Source of the DNA: an uncultured Eubacteriales bacterium
GTDB taxonomy: Bacteria > Bacillota > Clostridia > Christensenellales > CAG-138
Assembly (NCBI GenBank): GCA_900546845.1
Contig: UREK01000009.1
Span: 1-64,000, forward strand
DNA: 64,000 nt
Direction: 5' to 3'
Under the pieces are notes generated by a model. The model did no database searches. It was not told the DNA's origin and saw only the letters and a list, made by a program, of their open reading frames with translations. Position 1 is the first letter of the stretch. Each line of letters opens with the position of its first letter. Positions 36,165 through 44,888 of the stretch are shown piece after piece. A program made the translations under genes and the position numbers.

Positions 36165-37235
36165 CCCCGCCGTTTCTCCGGAAAGCTGCGCTGTGCGCTC
36201 CGCGAGGATCAGCGCGTCGATCAGCTCGTCCATGTCGCCGTCCATGAATGCTTCGAGCTTATAAAGCGTAAGACCGATCCGGTGGTCGGTCACGCGGTTC
36301 TGCGGGAAGTTGTAGGTGCGGATGCGCTCGCTGCGGTCGCCGGAACCGACTTGGCTCCTGCGGCTGGTAGCCTCCGCCGCCGCGGCCTCGTTCTGATAAA
36401 GTTCGAGCAGGCGGCTCTTGAGCACGCGCATCGCCTTTTCCTTGTTCTTATGTTGGCTGCGCTCATCCTGGCACTGCACCACAAGCCCAGTGGGCAGGTG
36501 CGTGATGCGGATGGCGCTTTCGGTCTTGTTCACGTGCTGGCCGCCTGCGCCGCCGCTGCGGTAAGTGTCGATCTGAAGGTCGTTCGGGTTGATCTCCACC
36601 TCCACGTCCTCCGCCTCCGGCAGGACGGCAACCGTCGCCGCGCTCGTGTGTATGCGCCCCTGGGATTCCGTTTCCGGCACACGCTGCACCCGGTGCACGC
36701 CGCTTTCAAACTTCATGCGGGAATACGCCCCGCGCCCGGAGAGCGAGAGCACGACTTCCTTCACGCCGCCCATCTCCGTCATGTTTTCGCTGAGGAATTC
36801 GGCCTTGAAGCCGTGGCGCTCCGCATAGCGCTGGTACATCCGCAGCAGATCCGCGCCAAAGAGCGCCGCCTCGTCTCCGCCCGTGCCGGCGCGGATCTCG
36901 ATGATGACGCTGCGCTCGTCGTTCGGGTCGCGCGGGAGGAGCATGAACTTGAGTTCCTCCACGAGCTTTGCTTCCGCTTCCTCCAGCTCTGCAAGCTCCG
37001 CATGGATCAGCTCGCGCATCTCCGCATCGTGCTGCTCAAAAAGCATGGCACGGCAATCCGCAAGCTCCCGCGCGGTATCCGTATAGCGGTCGTATGCCGA
37101 AACGATCTCCGAAAGCTGCGCGTGCTCGCGCGCAAGCTCCCGATAACGCTTCTGATCGTTCATGGTTTCCGGCCGCGCCAGCAGCGCTGAAAGCTCGTCG
37201 TACCGGTTTTTGAGGTTCTTGAGCTTATTGAGCAT
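36159..37235 (-). CDS. prfA: Peptide chain release factor 1
   Basis: A 358-residue factor that reads UAA and UAG. It has the codon-recognition PxT motif as PET ([13 protein letters not shown]), as in other Firmicutes RF1, and the catalytic GGQ in [10 protein letters not shown], whose Gln is methylated by PrmC (encoded two genes upstream). Length is standard. Its start overlaps the end of the CapA-like gene by 11 bp. Confidence 0.97.
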   Translation of the reverse strand: MLNKLKNLKNRYDELSALLARPETMNDQKRYRELAREHAQLSEIVSAYDRYTDTARELADCRAMLFEQHDAEMRELIHAELAELEEAEAKLVEELKFMLLPRDPNDERSVIIEIRAGTGGDEAALFGADLLRMYQRYAERHGFKAEFLSENMTEMGGVKEVVLSLSGRGAYSRMKFESGVHRVQRVPETESQGRIHTSAATVAVLPEAEDVEVEINPNDLQIDTYRSGGAGGQHVNKTESAIRITHLPTGLVVQCQDERSQHKNKEKAMRVLKSRLLELYQNEAAAAEATSRRSQVGSGDRSERIRTYNFPQNRVTDHRIGLTLYKLEAFMDGDMDELIDALILAERTAQLSGETAGN

Positions 37236-38541
37236 ATTCCCCGCTCCATTCGATCAAATTTGCTTGTTCCGTTCCCACGGTTCCCGTCACGTGCGCATAG
37301 CATGCCGCGGCCTTTTCGAGCGCATCCCCGTCAAGCGGCATGGCCGCCCGGGCGAGCGAAGCATCCGCATAGCAGGGCACGGCCTGATGCAGCGTCCTAC
37401 CGTCCGTAAGTTTCTGCCGGATGCAGAGCACGGGCAGGTATTCCACCGCCGTGCAGGAAACCGTGCCGTCCGCGCCGCGCATGAGGCATAGGCGCACGTA
37501 CATGCCGTAATCCGTATCCGGCTTGGACATGTTGGAAACGAAGTTCCCCAGCGAATAAACGGCCGGCGCGCGCACGAGCTCCCCGCCGCGTTCCGCCTCA
37601 ATCCATTCGATGGGCTGCACCACATGCGGATGCGAGCCGACGACTGCGTCCGCCCCCGCGGACACGAGCCACTGCGCCGTTTTTTCCTGACGGCTGTTCT
37701 GCACAGCCTCAAATTCGTTGCCCCAATGCACAAACGCTATTATAAACTCCGCGCCCGCTTCCCTGCAAGATGCGATCTCGCGCGCGAGCAGCTCCTCCTT
37801 GGAAAGGCGGGAAACGGCAAAGTCCCGGCTCTCCGAAGGGATCAGCGCGTCGTTTCGGTTGACGCTCTCCGTCGCGCAGACGAGGCCGATGCGGAGGCCG
37901 TTCACCGCAAGGATGCGCGGAGTGAATCGGTCCTCCTCCGAAAGATAGCATCCGCCTTGCAGGAGCCCTGCCGCGCGCAGCGTTTGCGCCGTGCGCAGCA
38001 GCCCCGCATAGCCCCGGTCCAAACAATGGTTGTTCGCCGTGGATACGAAGTCCACGCCCGCCTCCGCAAGATCCCGCGCCAGCGCGTCCGGCGCGTTGAA
38101 GGTCTGATACGGCTGCTTCGGCGTCGGGTCCGCCTCCGTGGGCGGCGGCGCGGTGGGCCGCGGCTCGGAATAGCCCGCCGCTTCCCCGGCCATCGCCCCT
38201 TCAAAATTGACGCACACCACGTCCGTTTCCGCAAAGACGCTTTCCATCGGCGCGAAGCTGCCGGAAAAATCGTAAGTTCCGTCCGCCTGCTCCGCGTTGC
38301 GCACCTGCGTCTGCATGATGAGGACATCCCCCGCAAAGCCGACCGTCGCCGCCTGCGGCGTGGGTTCCGGCGTCGGGGGCGGCGTTGGCGTCGGGGGCGG
38401 CGTAAGCTCCGCCGTGGGCGTAGGCTCGCCTGCCGCCGTGGGCTTGGGCGTGACCGCGATGGGCGCGAACGTCTCCGCCGCGCATCCCGCAAGGAGCAGG
38501 CAGATGAACAGCACGCCGGGCGCAAGCAAGCGTTTCAGCAT
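37225..38541 (-). CDS. CapA/PgsA-family metallophosphatase-fold lipoprotein
   Basis: A 438-residue protein. The signal peptide ends with the lipobox LLAGC; a Pro/Thr-rich linker ([16 protein letters not shown]) leads to a PGA_cap domain (about 70-390): [48 protein letters not shown] and [12 protein letters not shown]. This calcineurin-like fold is found in poly-gamma-glutamate capsule synthesis proteins, but no other capsule gene is near, so a cell-wall hydrolase role is also possible. It sits between prmC and prfA, overlapping both (7 and 11 bp). Confidence 0.88.
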   Translation of the reverse strand: MLKRLLAPGVLFICLLLAGCAAETFAPIAVTPKPTAAGEPTPTAELTPPPTPTPPPTPEPTPQAATVGFAGDVLIMQTQVRNAEQADGTYDFSGSFAPMESVFAETDVVCVNFEGAMAGEAAGYSEPRPTAPPPTEADPTPKQPYQTFNAPDALARDLAEAGVDFVSTANNHCLDRGYAGLLRTAQTLRAAGLLQGGCYLSEEDRFTPRILAVNGLRIGLVCATESVNRNDALIPSESRDFAVSRLSKEELLAREIASCREAGAEFIIAFVHWGNEFEAVQNSRQEKTAQWLVSAGADAVVGSHPHVVQPIEWIEAERGGELVRAPAVYSLGNFVSNMSKPDTDYGMYVRLCLMRGADGTVSCTAVEYLPVLCIRQKLTDGRTLHQAVPCYADASLARAAMPLDGDALEKAAACYAHVTGTVGTEQANLIEWSGEYAQ

Positions 38542-39365
38542 ACCGCCACCACCCGTTCCACGCCGTTTACGTCGCGTAGCGCATAGGCGTTTTCCCCGAA
38601 CAAGGCACATACTGCCCCCGCTTGGTCAAAGCCGACCTCGAGCAGGAGCGTCCCGCCGGGATTAAGATGCTCCGCATATTCTCTTTGGATGCGGCGGTAA
38701 AAATCAAGGCCGTCCGGCCCGCCATAGAGCGCGAGCGCGGGTTCAAAGCGCACCTCCCTCTGGAGGGAAGCCATGTCCGCAGCGGAAAGATACGGTGGGT
38801 TGCAGGCGATGAGGTCAAAGTTTTCTTTTATATTGCAAAACAGGTCCGTTTCCACGAAGCGGGCCGCCACGCCGTTTTTCGCTGCGTTTTCCCGCGCGAG
38901 GGCAAGCGCGTCCGGGCTTATGTCCGCAAGCGTAACCGCAGTGCCGGAAAGCTTCGCCAGGCTGATACCGATGCAGCCCGTACCGCAGCAAAGGTCGAGC
39001 GCAGTATGATACCCCCGTGCCGCGATAAGGCCGAGGGCCGTCTCGATCAGCGTCTCCGTATCCTGCCGGGGAATGAGCGCACGCGCGTCCACCGCAAAGG
39101 GCAGGCCCATCAGTTCCCATTCGCCCAGGATGTATTGCAGCGGCTCGCCCGCAAGCCTGCGCGTGAGCATGGCCGAAACCCGCGCCTCGCATTGCCCGGA
39201 AAATACGTCGTTTTGGTGCAAAAGCAGGCGCGCCATATCCCACCCGAGCGCGTGGCAGAAAAAAAGCCGCGCTTCCCGTGCGGCTTCTTCCCCGGCAACG
39301 GGCGCGAGCGCGGCCTGTGCCGCGCGCAACGCCTCGCGTATGGTTTTGCAGCTCTGTTCAGTCAC
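38535..39365 (-). CDS. prmC: Release factor glutamine N5-methyltransferase
   Basis: A 276-residue AdoMet enzyme that methylates the GGQ glutamine of release factors. It has the N-terminal helical domain, DLCCGTGCIGISLAK as the AdoMet site, and the catalytic NPPY motif (IACNPPYLS). The start is a GTG at 39365 overlapping the end of the DUF1385 gene (GTGACTGA), with GAAGG upstream. Substrate RF1 is encoded two genes downstream. Confidence 0.95.
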   Translation of the reverse strand: MTEQSCKTIREALRAAQAALAPVAGEEAAREARLFFCHALGWDMARLLLHQNDVFSGQCEARVSAMLTRRLAGEPLQYILGEWELMGLPFAVDARALIPRQDTETLIETALGLIAARGYHTALDLCCGTGCIGISLAKLSGTAVTLADISPDALALARENAAKNGVAARFVETDLFCNIKENFDLIACNPPYLSAADMASLQREVRFEPALALYGGPDGLDFYRRIQREYAEHLNPGGTLLLEVGFDQAGAVCALFGENAYALRDVNGVERVVAVC

Positions 39366-40377
39366 TTGCCTTCGCTTCCTCCGCCTGCACGGCAACCGGG
39401 TTTTCCTGCTCCGCCTTCCCTTCAGCCGTTTCCGCCTCCGCGGCGGCCTGTTTTGCAGCGAAGGCCTCCGGGTCCATCGCCAGTTCGAACGCGGTGATCG
39501 CCACCTCGAGCATATCCGGCGTGGGTTCCTTGGTGGTGATGCGCTGCAGCCCCATGCCCGGCGCGCGGATGATGCGCGTAAGCAGGTTGTCATGCTTCGC
39601 TGCAAAGCGCAGCACCTCGTAGGAAAGGCCCGCTACGAGCGGCAGGAAGATGAGGCGCGAGGCAAGGCGCACGAGAAAATTCGCATTCCAGCCGACGGCC
39701 GCGAAAAACAGGATGGAAACCGCCATCACGAGGAACAGGTAGTTCGTGCCGCAGCGCGGGTGCAGGCGGCTGTGCTTCGCCGCGTTTTCCGGGGTGAGCG
39801 GCTCCTCCGCCTCATAGCAGGCGATGGTCTTATGTTCCGCCCCATGGTACATGAACACGCGCCGCACATCCTTCACGCGGGAACAGAGCACGATATACCC
39901 GAGGAAAATGGCGAGGCGCACAAGCCCTTCCGTCAAGCTCTTCCAGACGGAAGCGACCTCGCTCCCGCCGAGGATCAGCGAGCTGAGGAGCGTGGGGAGC
40001 ACGAAGAACAAGCCCACCGCGAGAATCACCGCGAGCACCACCGCAACGCCGATGATGACCGCCTCCACGGATTTGCCGAGCTTTTCTGCCAGCCATTTTT
40101 CAAACCTGGTGGGTTCCTCGTCGATCTCCTCCCCGGCGAGCTTCGCGGACTCGGTCAGCGTTCCCATGCCGATGGAGAGCGATTCCACGAATGCGACTAC
40201 GCCGCGCACGATGGGCAGGCCATAGAACGTCCCTTTCTGCGCGCGGGATTTTGCTTTTTTATATTGCGTCACAATGGTGCCGTCCGGCTTGCGCACCGCC
40301 ATGGCGATGCCTGTGGGCGACTTCATCATCACGCCTTCCATCACGGCCTGTCCGCCGACCGTGCAGACTTTGCTCAT
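39358..40377 (-). CDS. DUF1385 (YqhQ-like) membrane protein
   Basis: A 339-residue protein. It opens with the family signature VGGQAVMEGVMMKSPTGIAMAVR, has about four membrane helices (around 115-160, 200-265) and the conserved FMYHGAEHKTIACYEAEEPLTPENAA and HPRCGTNYLFLVM segments. The C-terminal 40 residues are an acidic Glu/Ala tail. The YqhQ family is often upstream of prmC-prfA in Clostridia, as here; function unknown. Start 40377 follows GGAGGG. Confidence 0.9.
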   Translation of the reverse strand: MSKVCTVGGQAVMEGVMMKSPTGIAMAVRKPDGTIVTQYKKAKSRAQKGTFYGLPIVRGVVAFVESLSIGMGTLTESAKLAGEEIDEEPTRFEKWLAEKLGKSVEAVIIGVAVVLAVILAVGLFFVLPTLLSSLILGGSEVASVWKSLTEGLVRLAIFLGYIVLCSRVKDVRRVFMYHGAEHKTIACYEAEEPLTPENAAKHSRLHPRCGTNYLFLVMAVSILFFAAVGWNANFLVRLASRLIFLPLVAGLSYEVLRFAAKHDNLLTRIIRAPGMGLQRITTKEPTPDMLEVAITAFELAMDPEAFAAKQAAAEAETAEGKAEQENPVAVQAEEAKASD

Positions 40378-40430
40378 TCCATGCCCTCCCAAGCGCCTGT
40401 AAAGGCGCGTCTTTCTTCTGTGTCTGCTCC

Positions 40431-40460
40431 ATTATAGCACGGCCGCGTGCGCGCCGTCAG
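40431..40460 (-). promoter_or_regulatory. Promoter of the DUF1385-prmC-capA-prfA operon
   Basis: On the minus strand CTGACG (40455-40460), 18 bp, and a perfect TATAAT (40431-40436), about 55 bp before the start. Confidence 0.6.
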
Positions 40461-40580
40461 CCGCACAATGTGAAAAAAGATTGAAAAAGCAAAAAATAGG
40501 CAACACTATCTGGCAAGAGGACCGCCCTCGCCCCGCGCGGCCGGGCGCTCCTGCGATACGAATGATGGAGGTGTTCATTT

Positions 40581-41324
40581 ATGCAGAAATTCCGGCAGGC
40601 TTTTGCGGCGTTCAAAGAAAAGGCTGCTGTGTTCTTCCGGGCCAAGGGGTATTATATCGCGCTCTCGGCATGCATCGCGTTGCTGTGCGTGGCGGCGGTA
40701 GCCGCCTTCTCCGTCCCACAGGACGGGGAAGATACGCCCGACGCAACGGATGCGCCCGTGGCCTATTCCAACGACGAACGGCTCAACGAGGCGGCGCGCA
40801 CGCCCGCGCTCACGCTTCCCACGCCCACGCCTTCCCCAACCCCGTCGCCTACTCCCATCCCAGATTTCACCGAAGCGCCTAAGGCCACGAAGGCCCCTGC
40901 GCGCACGAAGGCCTCCCCGCCCGTCTCCGGCGAGATCATCTGGGGTTTCGCAATGGATTCTCTGCTGTATTCACGCACGCTGAACCAATGGATGACGCAC
41001 GCGGGCGTTGACGTCGCCTCCCCCAAGGGCACGGAGGTGCATGCCGTGTTCGCTGGCACGGTGCAGGCCGTTTATACCGATGATGCGCTCGGCGTGACGG
41101 TGGAGGTGGAAAGCCAGGACAACATGCTCGCCGTTTACGCCAACCTTGCAGCAGAACCGCCCGTGCGTGAGGGAGCGCGGCTCAACGCAGGCGATCTCAT
41201 CGGCACGGTTGGGGATACGGCCATCTCGGAATGCGGCGACAAGAGCCACCTGCATTTCGAGCTGTACCGGAGCGGTACGCCTGTGAACCCGGAGGAATAC
41301 ATCCTATTTGAGAAGGCGCAATAA
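40581..41324 (+). CDS. Membrane-anchored M23 peptidase, SpoIIQ-like
   Basis: A 247-residue protein: one membrane helix (about 25-44), a Pro/Thr linker with PTPSPTPSPTP, then an M23 (LytM) domain. The zinc ligands are present: THAGVD (HxxxD) and SHLHFEL (HxH), so it should be an active endopeptidase. Size and layout match clostridial SpoIIQ, which sits in the forespore membrane during engulfment; here spo0A and a sipL-like gene lie 16-18 kb away. The start at 40581 follows a GGAGG. A general cell-wall hydrolase is the alternative. Confidence 0.82.
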   Translation: MQKFRQAFAAFKEKAAVFFRAKGYYIALSACIALLCVAAVAAFSVPQDGEDTPDATDAPVAYSNDERLNEAARTPALTLPTPTPSPTPSPTPIPDFTEAPKATKAPARTKASPPVSGEIIWGFAMDSLLYSRTLNQWMTHAGVDVASPKGTEVHAVFAGTVQAVYTDDALGVTVEVESQDNMLAVYANLAAEPPVREGARLNAGDLIGTVGDTAISECGDKSHLHFELYRSGTPVNPEEYILFEKAQ

Positions 41325-41372
41325 GCGCTGCCGGCTGCAGCTTCTGCTTGCAGCTGCGATCTGACTCCCGCC

Positions 41373-41395
41373 GGGAAAGGCTGTTGGCCTTTCCC
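41373..41395. terminator. Hairpin after the M23 gene
   Basis: GGGAAAGGC and GCCTTTCCC pair around TGTTG, 49 bp after the stop of the M23 gene. No clear T-run follows. It is one of three nearby stem-loops; the other two are the direct repeats around repeat copy B. Confidence 0.5.
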
Positions 41396-41403
41396 GATGG
41401 CTC

Positions 41404-41433
41404 AAGCGCGGACGGATTCCTTTCGCCCGCGCT
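41404..41433. terminator. Stem-loop, first copy of a 30 bp direct repeat
   Basis: AGCGCGGACG pairs with CGCCCGCGCT (one G-to-A change weakens the stem) around a 9-base loop. The same 30 bp recur at 41633-41662 with one difference, on the other side of the inserted repeat. Confidence 0.65.
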
Positions 41434-41632
41434 CAGCATGTCGAAAAAGTCTCTCCGGGATTGTCAAGGGCCGCAGCCCTTGACTTTTGATCGCGAGCAG
41501 CGACCTGTGCGGTGCGAGCGAAAAGCCTTGCGCCGCAAGGCTTTCTTTACACGGAGCGCTGGCCGCGCCATCGGCGCAAGCGCGATGTGCAATCCTCGAT
41601 AAAGTGGCATCTGCCACTTTATCGACAGCCTG
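41434..41632 (-). repeat. Full copy B of the ~198 bp MITE-like element (inverted)
   Basis: The reverse complement matches copy A (1943-2139) along its whole length with scattered substitutions, including the CACCGCACAGGTCGCTGCTC core and both terminal inverted repeats (GTCGATAAAGTGG and GTCGAAAAAGT). It is bracketed by a 30 bp direct repeat (41404-41433, 41633-41662) unrelated in sequence to the 35 bp one around copy A but also a stem-loop. No open frame with a start site is seen. Confidence 0.8.
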
Positions 41633-41662
41633 AAGCGCGGGCGGATTCCTTTCGCCCGCGCT
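41633..41662. terminator. Stem-loop, second copy of the 30 bp direct repeat
   Basis: AGCGCGGGCG and CGCCCGCGCT form a perfect 10 bp stem around GATTCCTTT. Same unit as 41404-41433 with the stem intact. Confidence 0.65.
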
Positions 41663-41915
41663 TTCGGCGGTTTAGGCATGCTTTCCTCCCGCGCCCTGCG
41701 CCATGTTCCAGGCTGCCCCGGATGATTCCGGGGGATTTCATAATATGCACGTCTCACCTTCTGTTTCTTCAAAGAATTTGCATTTTCCTCTTGTTTTTGG
41801 GGTGCAACATCACTATGATAGAAATAATATATTTTTAATAATTATGAATCATCGTCATCGCCATGCCTTGTGCATGTCGGAATATATTTTTATGCTTACA
41901 GAAAGGATACCCGCT
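41663..41915. other. Leader region of the aminotransferase gene
   Basis: No gene seen. The composition shifts from GC-rich to AT-rich around 41750-41880 (AATAATATATTTTTAATAATTATG), consistent with a promoter region, but no -35/-10 pair stands out enough to call. Confidence 0.4.
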
Positions 41916-43097
41916 ATGGAAACCCCGATCCAACAGTTGCTCTGCAAAAACGTCAAAGCCCTCCCGCCTTCCTTTATTAAAGGCATGCTGAAGGCCACGC
42001 AGGATCCGGAAATCATTTCCTTCTCGGGCGGCCTGCCGAGCCCGCTTTCCTTCCCGATGGAAGCGCTTGGCGCGTCCATGGCGCGCGCCGTGGAGCGCTA
42101 CGGCACGAAGCTATTCCAATACTCGCTCACTGCCGGCATCCCGGAGCTGCGTGAGTTCATCGCCGCGCGCTGCAATAAAAAATACGGCCTCGGCGTGACC
42201 GCCGCGGATATCCTCATCACGACCGGCTCCCAGCAGGCGCTCGACCTCATCGCCAAGATCACCATCGACCCGGGCGACAGCGTCGTCGTCGAAGAGCCGG
42301 GCTACCTCGGCGCGCTCCGAACCTTCCAGCAATATGCGCCTACTTTCCGCCCCGTCGCGCTCAGCGAGGATGGGCTGGATGTTTCCGGCCTTGCAGCCGC
42401 GCTCGAAGCGCCCAACGTGAAGTTCATCTACACGGTGCCGAATTTCCAGAACCCGACGGGCCTCACCTACTCCGTGCAAAACCGCGATGCCGTCTACAAC
42501 GTCATCAAAGGCAAGAACGTCATCTTCGTCGAGGACGACCCCTACGGGGAACTGCGCTTTGATGGCAGCACGCTGCCCTACATCGCCGCGGGCCGGTTTG
42601 ATAACTGCATCCTGCTCGGAAGCTTCTCCAAAACCGCGACGCCGGGCATGCGCGTGGGCTACCTCGTCTGCAAGAACGCAGAGCTGCTCGAGGCGGTGGC
42701 CGCGGCCAAGGAATCCTCGGACGTACACACGAGCGTGCTCTCGCAGTATGTGCTCTACGATTACCTTGCCAACAACGATTACGACGGCCACATCGAGGAG
42801 ATCCGCACGCTGTATGAAGGCCAGTGCAAGACCATGCTCGGCGCCATGGCCGAATACTTCCCCGCCTCCGTATCCTATACGAAGCCGGACGGCGGCATGT
42901 TCATCTGGTGTACGCTGCCTGAGGGCAGGACCGCGCTCGATTTCTTCTATAAGGCCGTGGAAAGCAAGGTGGCTGTCGCGCCTGGCGACCCGTTCTATAC
43001 CGCGCCCAAGGCGGTGCGCACCTTCCGCCTCAATTACACCAACGCCTCCAAGGACGAGATCCGCGAGGGTATCCGCCGCCTTGGCGCGCTGCTGTAA
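41916..43097 (+). CDS. PLP-dependent aminotransferase, class I/II (LysN/2-aminoadipate-like)
   Basis: A 393-residue enzyme. It has SGGLPSPLSFP, the TTGSQQALDLIAK cofactor loop, YTVPNFQNPTG, VEDDPYGELRF and the PLP lysine in LLGSFSKTATPGMRVGY. These are typical of the MocR-related aminotransferases without a DNA-binding domain, such as 2-aminoadipate or aromatic transaminases. The amino donor cannot be predicted. Start 41916 follows AGAAAGGA; the frame is open much further upstream but has no site there. It ends at the strong terminator 43121-43158. Confidence 0.9.
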   Translation: METPIQQLLCKNVKALPPSFIKGMLKATQDPEIISFSGGLPSPLSFPMEALGASMARAVERYGTKLFQYSLTAGIPELREFIAARCNKKYGLGVTAADILITTGSQQALDLIAKITIDPGDSVVVEEPGYLGALRTFQQYAPTFRPVALSEDGLDVSGLAAALEAPNVKFIYTVPNFQNPTGLTYSVQNRDAVYNVIKGKNVIFVEDDPYGELRFDGSTLPYIAAGRFDNCILLGSFSKTATPGMRVGYLVCKNAELLEAVAAAKESSDVHTSVLSQYVLYDYLANNDYDGHIEEIRTLYEGQCKTMLGAMAEYFPASVSYTKPDGGMFIWCTLPEGRTALDFFYKAVESKVAVAPGDPFYTAPKAVRTFRLNYTNASKDEIREGIRRLGALL

Positions 43098-43120
43098 GCT
43101 GCGGCTCCCAAATTCCATCC

Positions 43121-43158
43121 ATGCAAAAGGAGCGGCTCTCAGGCCGCTCCTTTTGCAT
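43121..43158 (+). terminator. Strong terminator after the aminotransferase
   Basis: ATGCAAAAGGAGCGGC and GCCGCTCCTTTTGCAT form a perfect 16 bp stem around TCTCAG. The TTTT within the descending arm acts as the U-tract. Confidence 0.8.
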
Positions 43159-43182
43159 GTTGAAAAGCCGGTTGGCTCCATC

Positions 43183-43232
43183 TTGACTTTTATTACGGTT
43201 ACTGATATAGTTTATTGCGTTAACCGTAATAA
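43183..43232 (+). promoter_or_regulatory. Promoter with nested 12 bp inverted-repeat operator (PadR autoregulation)
   Basis: TTGACT (43183-43188), 17 bp, TATAGT (43206-43211). A perfect inverted repeat, TTATTACGGTTA (43190-43201) and TAACCGTAATAA (43221-43232), brackets the -10 box. The right arm runs into AAGGAGG, the ribosome binding site of the PadR gene. Binding of a PadR dimer here would block RNA polymerase, so autorepression is likely. Confidence 0.8.
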
Positions 43233-43244
43233 GGAGGATTTCGC

Positions 43245-43568
43245 ATGCGGGACAATGTGAAGGGGGGCGCGCTGACCGAGGTGACGTTCTATATCCTGCT
43301 TGCCCTGTTCGCACCAAAACACGGATACGCTATCATGCAATTCATCGAAGAAAAGACTGGCGGGCGCTTGTCCCTGGGGGCGGGAACGCTTTACGGCGCG
43401 CTGAACGCTCTCGAGGACAAGGGGTGGATCGCGCGGTGCGGCGGCCAGGCAGGCAGAAAAAAGGAATACCAGATCACTGCCCTCGGCAAAGAGATTGCCG
43501 GAAAAGAGTTGACGCGCCTACGGGAATTGGAGCAGGCGGCAACAGAGATCATAGGAGGAAGCTTATGA
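43245..43568 (+). CDS. PadR-family transcriptional regulator
   Basis: A 107-residue winged-helix repressor: LTEVTFYILLALFAPKHGYAIMQFIEEKTGGRLSLGAGTLYGALNALEDKGWI, then the wing GRKKEYQITALGKE. Start follows AAGGAGG. Its stop overlaps the start of the DUF2812 gene (ATGA), a well-known pairing in which PadR controls the membrane partner. The promoter holds a 12 bp inverted repeat suited to it. Confidence 0.92.
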   Translation: MRDNVKGGALTEVTFYILLALFAPKHGYAIMQFIEEKTGGRLSLGAGTLYGALNALEDKGWIARCGGQAGRKKEYQITALGKEIAGKELTRLRELEQAATEIIGGSL

Positions 43569-44152
43569 GCAAAAGGTGCTATCGTTTTTACGGCTGGTTG
43601 CTTACCTCGCAGGAAAAATGGCTCAACGGGATGGCGGAGCGTGGATACCGGCTGATCCGCGCCGAGAAACTGCTTTACGAGTTTGAAGCGTGCAAACCCG
43701 GGCAATATCAGTACCGTCTGGAGTTCGTCGGCCAGAAATCGAAGTCTTCCGCCGAGGATTACGCCCGCTTTTTAGAGGACTGCGGATACCGCGTTTTCTT
43801 CAAAAACATCAACCTCAATTATTCCATCGGCAAGGTGCGCTGGCGTCCCTGGGCGGAACAGGGCGGGCAGCTTGCCACAAACACCACCACGTTCAACCGG
43901 GAGCTGCTGATCGTCGAAAAGGAGAACGACGGCAAGGCTTTTGCGCTGCATACGACCTATGAGGACAAACGGGCATACTACAAAAATTTAAGGAAGCCGT
44001 GGCTGTTCTTTTTCCTGGCGTCAGCAGTTTTGGGGATTGCCCTGCGCGCCCTGATATGGGCGGTTTTTGCAGCCATTTCCCTTGCCGCGCTGGCGGTATA
44101 CCAGATCGAACTGATAAAGCTCAAAAAGCAGGCCAAAACAAAGGAATGGTAA
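43565..44152 (+). CDS. DUF2812-domain membrane protein
   Basis: A 195-residue protein. The N-terminal ~120 residues are the DUF2812 domain (YRFYGWLLTSQEKWLNGMAERGYRL, YQYRLEFVGQKSKSSAEDYARFLEDCGYRV); two hydrophobic helices follow (about 150-185) and a Lys-rich tail. Nearly always encoded with a PadR regulator; probably senses or responds to membrane stress, but the role is unknown. Translationally coupled to padR. Confidence 0.88.
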   Translation: MSKRCYRFYGWLLTSQEKWLNGMAERGYRLIRAEKLLYEFEACKPGQYQYRLEFVGQKSKSSAEDYARFLEDCGYRVFFKNINLNYSIGKVRWRPWAEQGGQLATNTTTFNRELLIVEKENDGKAFALHTTYEDKRAYYKNLRKPWLFFFLASAVLGIALRALIWAVFAAISLAALAVYQIELIKLKKQAKTKEW

Positions 44153-44171
44153 AACCGGACACGACGTTTGG

Positions 44172-44212
44172 GCCGGCTGCGCACCGGGACAGTATGCGCG
44201 GCCGGCTTTTTT
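44172..44212 (+). terminator. Terminator after the PadR/DUF2812 operon
   Basis: GCCGGCTGCGC and GCGCGGCCGGC pair imperfectly around a 13-base loop and are followed by six T. Confidence 0.7.
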
Positions 44213-44227
44213 GTTGTACCGTACCCG

Positions 44228-44812
44228 TTAAATCAGCTGATACAGTAGGCCTTCCTTCGCGCTGTACCAAAGGAGCATCCCATGCCCCCGGCGTTCAATG
44301 CGCACCTGCAAATCCCATTCCGGATACTGCTTGACGAGCTGCACCCGGTCGCCCGTCTGAAACGCCACAAAGGAGATATAATCCTCCTTCATCATCGCGT
44401 GCGGGCTCGTGATATACCACTCGGTTTCCACGGGTTCAATGGTGAGTTTCTCCGCCGCACCCGCTTTCTTCGGCACAAGGGCGGCGAGCTTCCTGCCGCA
44501 GCAGGAGATCGCCACTTCCCCGGTGGTAAGCGTAATGCTGCCGCATGCAGGGCAAACGGCGTATTTTGTTTTTTTCATGTTCCCTCCCACAACGTCATTT
44601 GCGCAGAGTTCGCCCAAAAGAAGCGTTTCCGGCTCCACGCCGAGGCGGTCCGAAAGCGCCGGCAAAAGCGAAAGATCCGGGCAGCCTTTTCCGTTTTCCC
44701 ATTTTGAAACCGTTTTTGGGCTGACGCAAAGCGCCCCCGCAAGCTCTGCCTGCGTCAAGCCACGCTCCAGCCGCAGGGTACGGATCAGCCGCCCCGCTTT
44801 TGCGCAATCCAT
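44228..44812 (-). CDS. Xre regulator fused to a zinc-ribbon sensor-like domain
   Basis: A 194-residue protein. Residues 5-65 are an Xre helix-turn-helix (IRTLRLERGLTQAELAGALCVSPKTVSKWENGKGCPDLS). After a linker, residues 80-120 hold a zinc-ribbon-like pair (CPACGSITLTTGEVAISCCGRKL), then a beta-rich domain (EWYITSPHAMMKEDYISFVAFQTGDRVQLVKQYPEW). This resembles desulfoferrodoxin/rubredoxin-like additions on Xre regulators in Clostridia, though ligand and targets are unknown. RBS GAGGTG. Confidence 0.82.
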   Translation of the reverse strand: MDCAKAGRLIRTLRLERGLTQAELAGALCVSPKTVSKWENGKGCPDLSLLPALSDRLGVEPETLLLGELCANDVVGGNMKKTKYAVCPACGSITLTTGEVAISCCGRKLAALVPKKAGAAEKLTIEPVETEWYITSPHAMMKEDYISFVAFQTGDRVQLVKQYPEWDLQVRIERRGHGMLLWYSAKEGLLYQLI

Positions 44813-44888
44813 TTTTCTTCACCTCTTGCAGAAAGTATAGCATGTACGCCCGGCCTGCGCTATCCACGCTCCGTAGAGCCGAAGCCGT

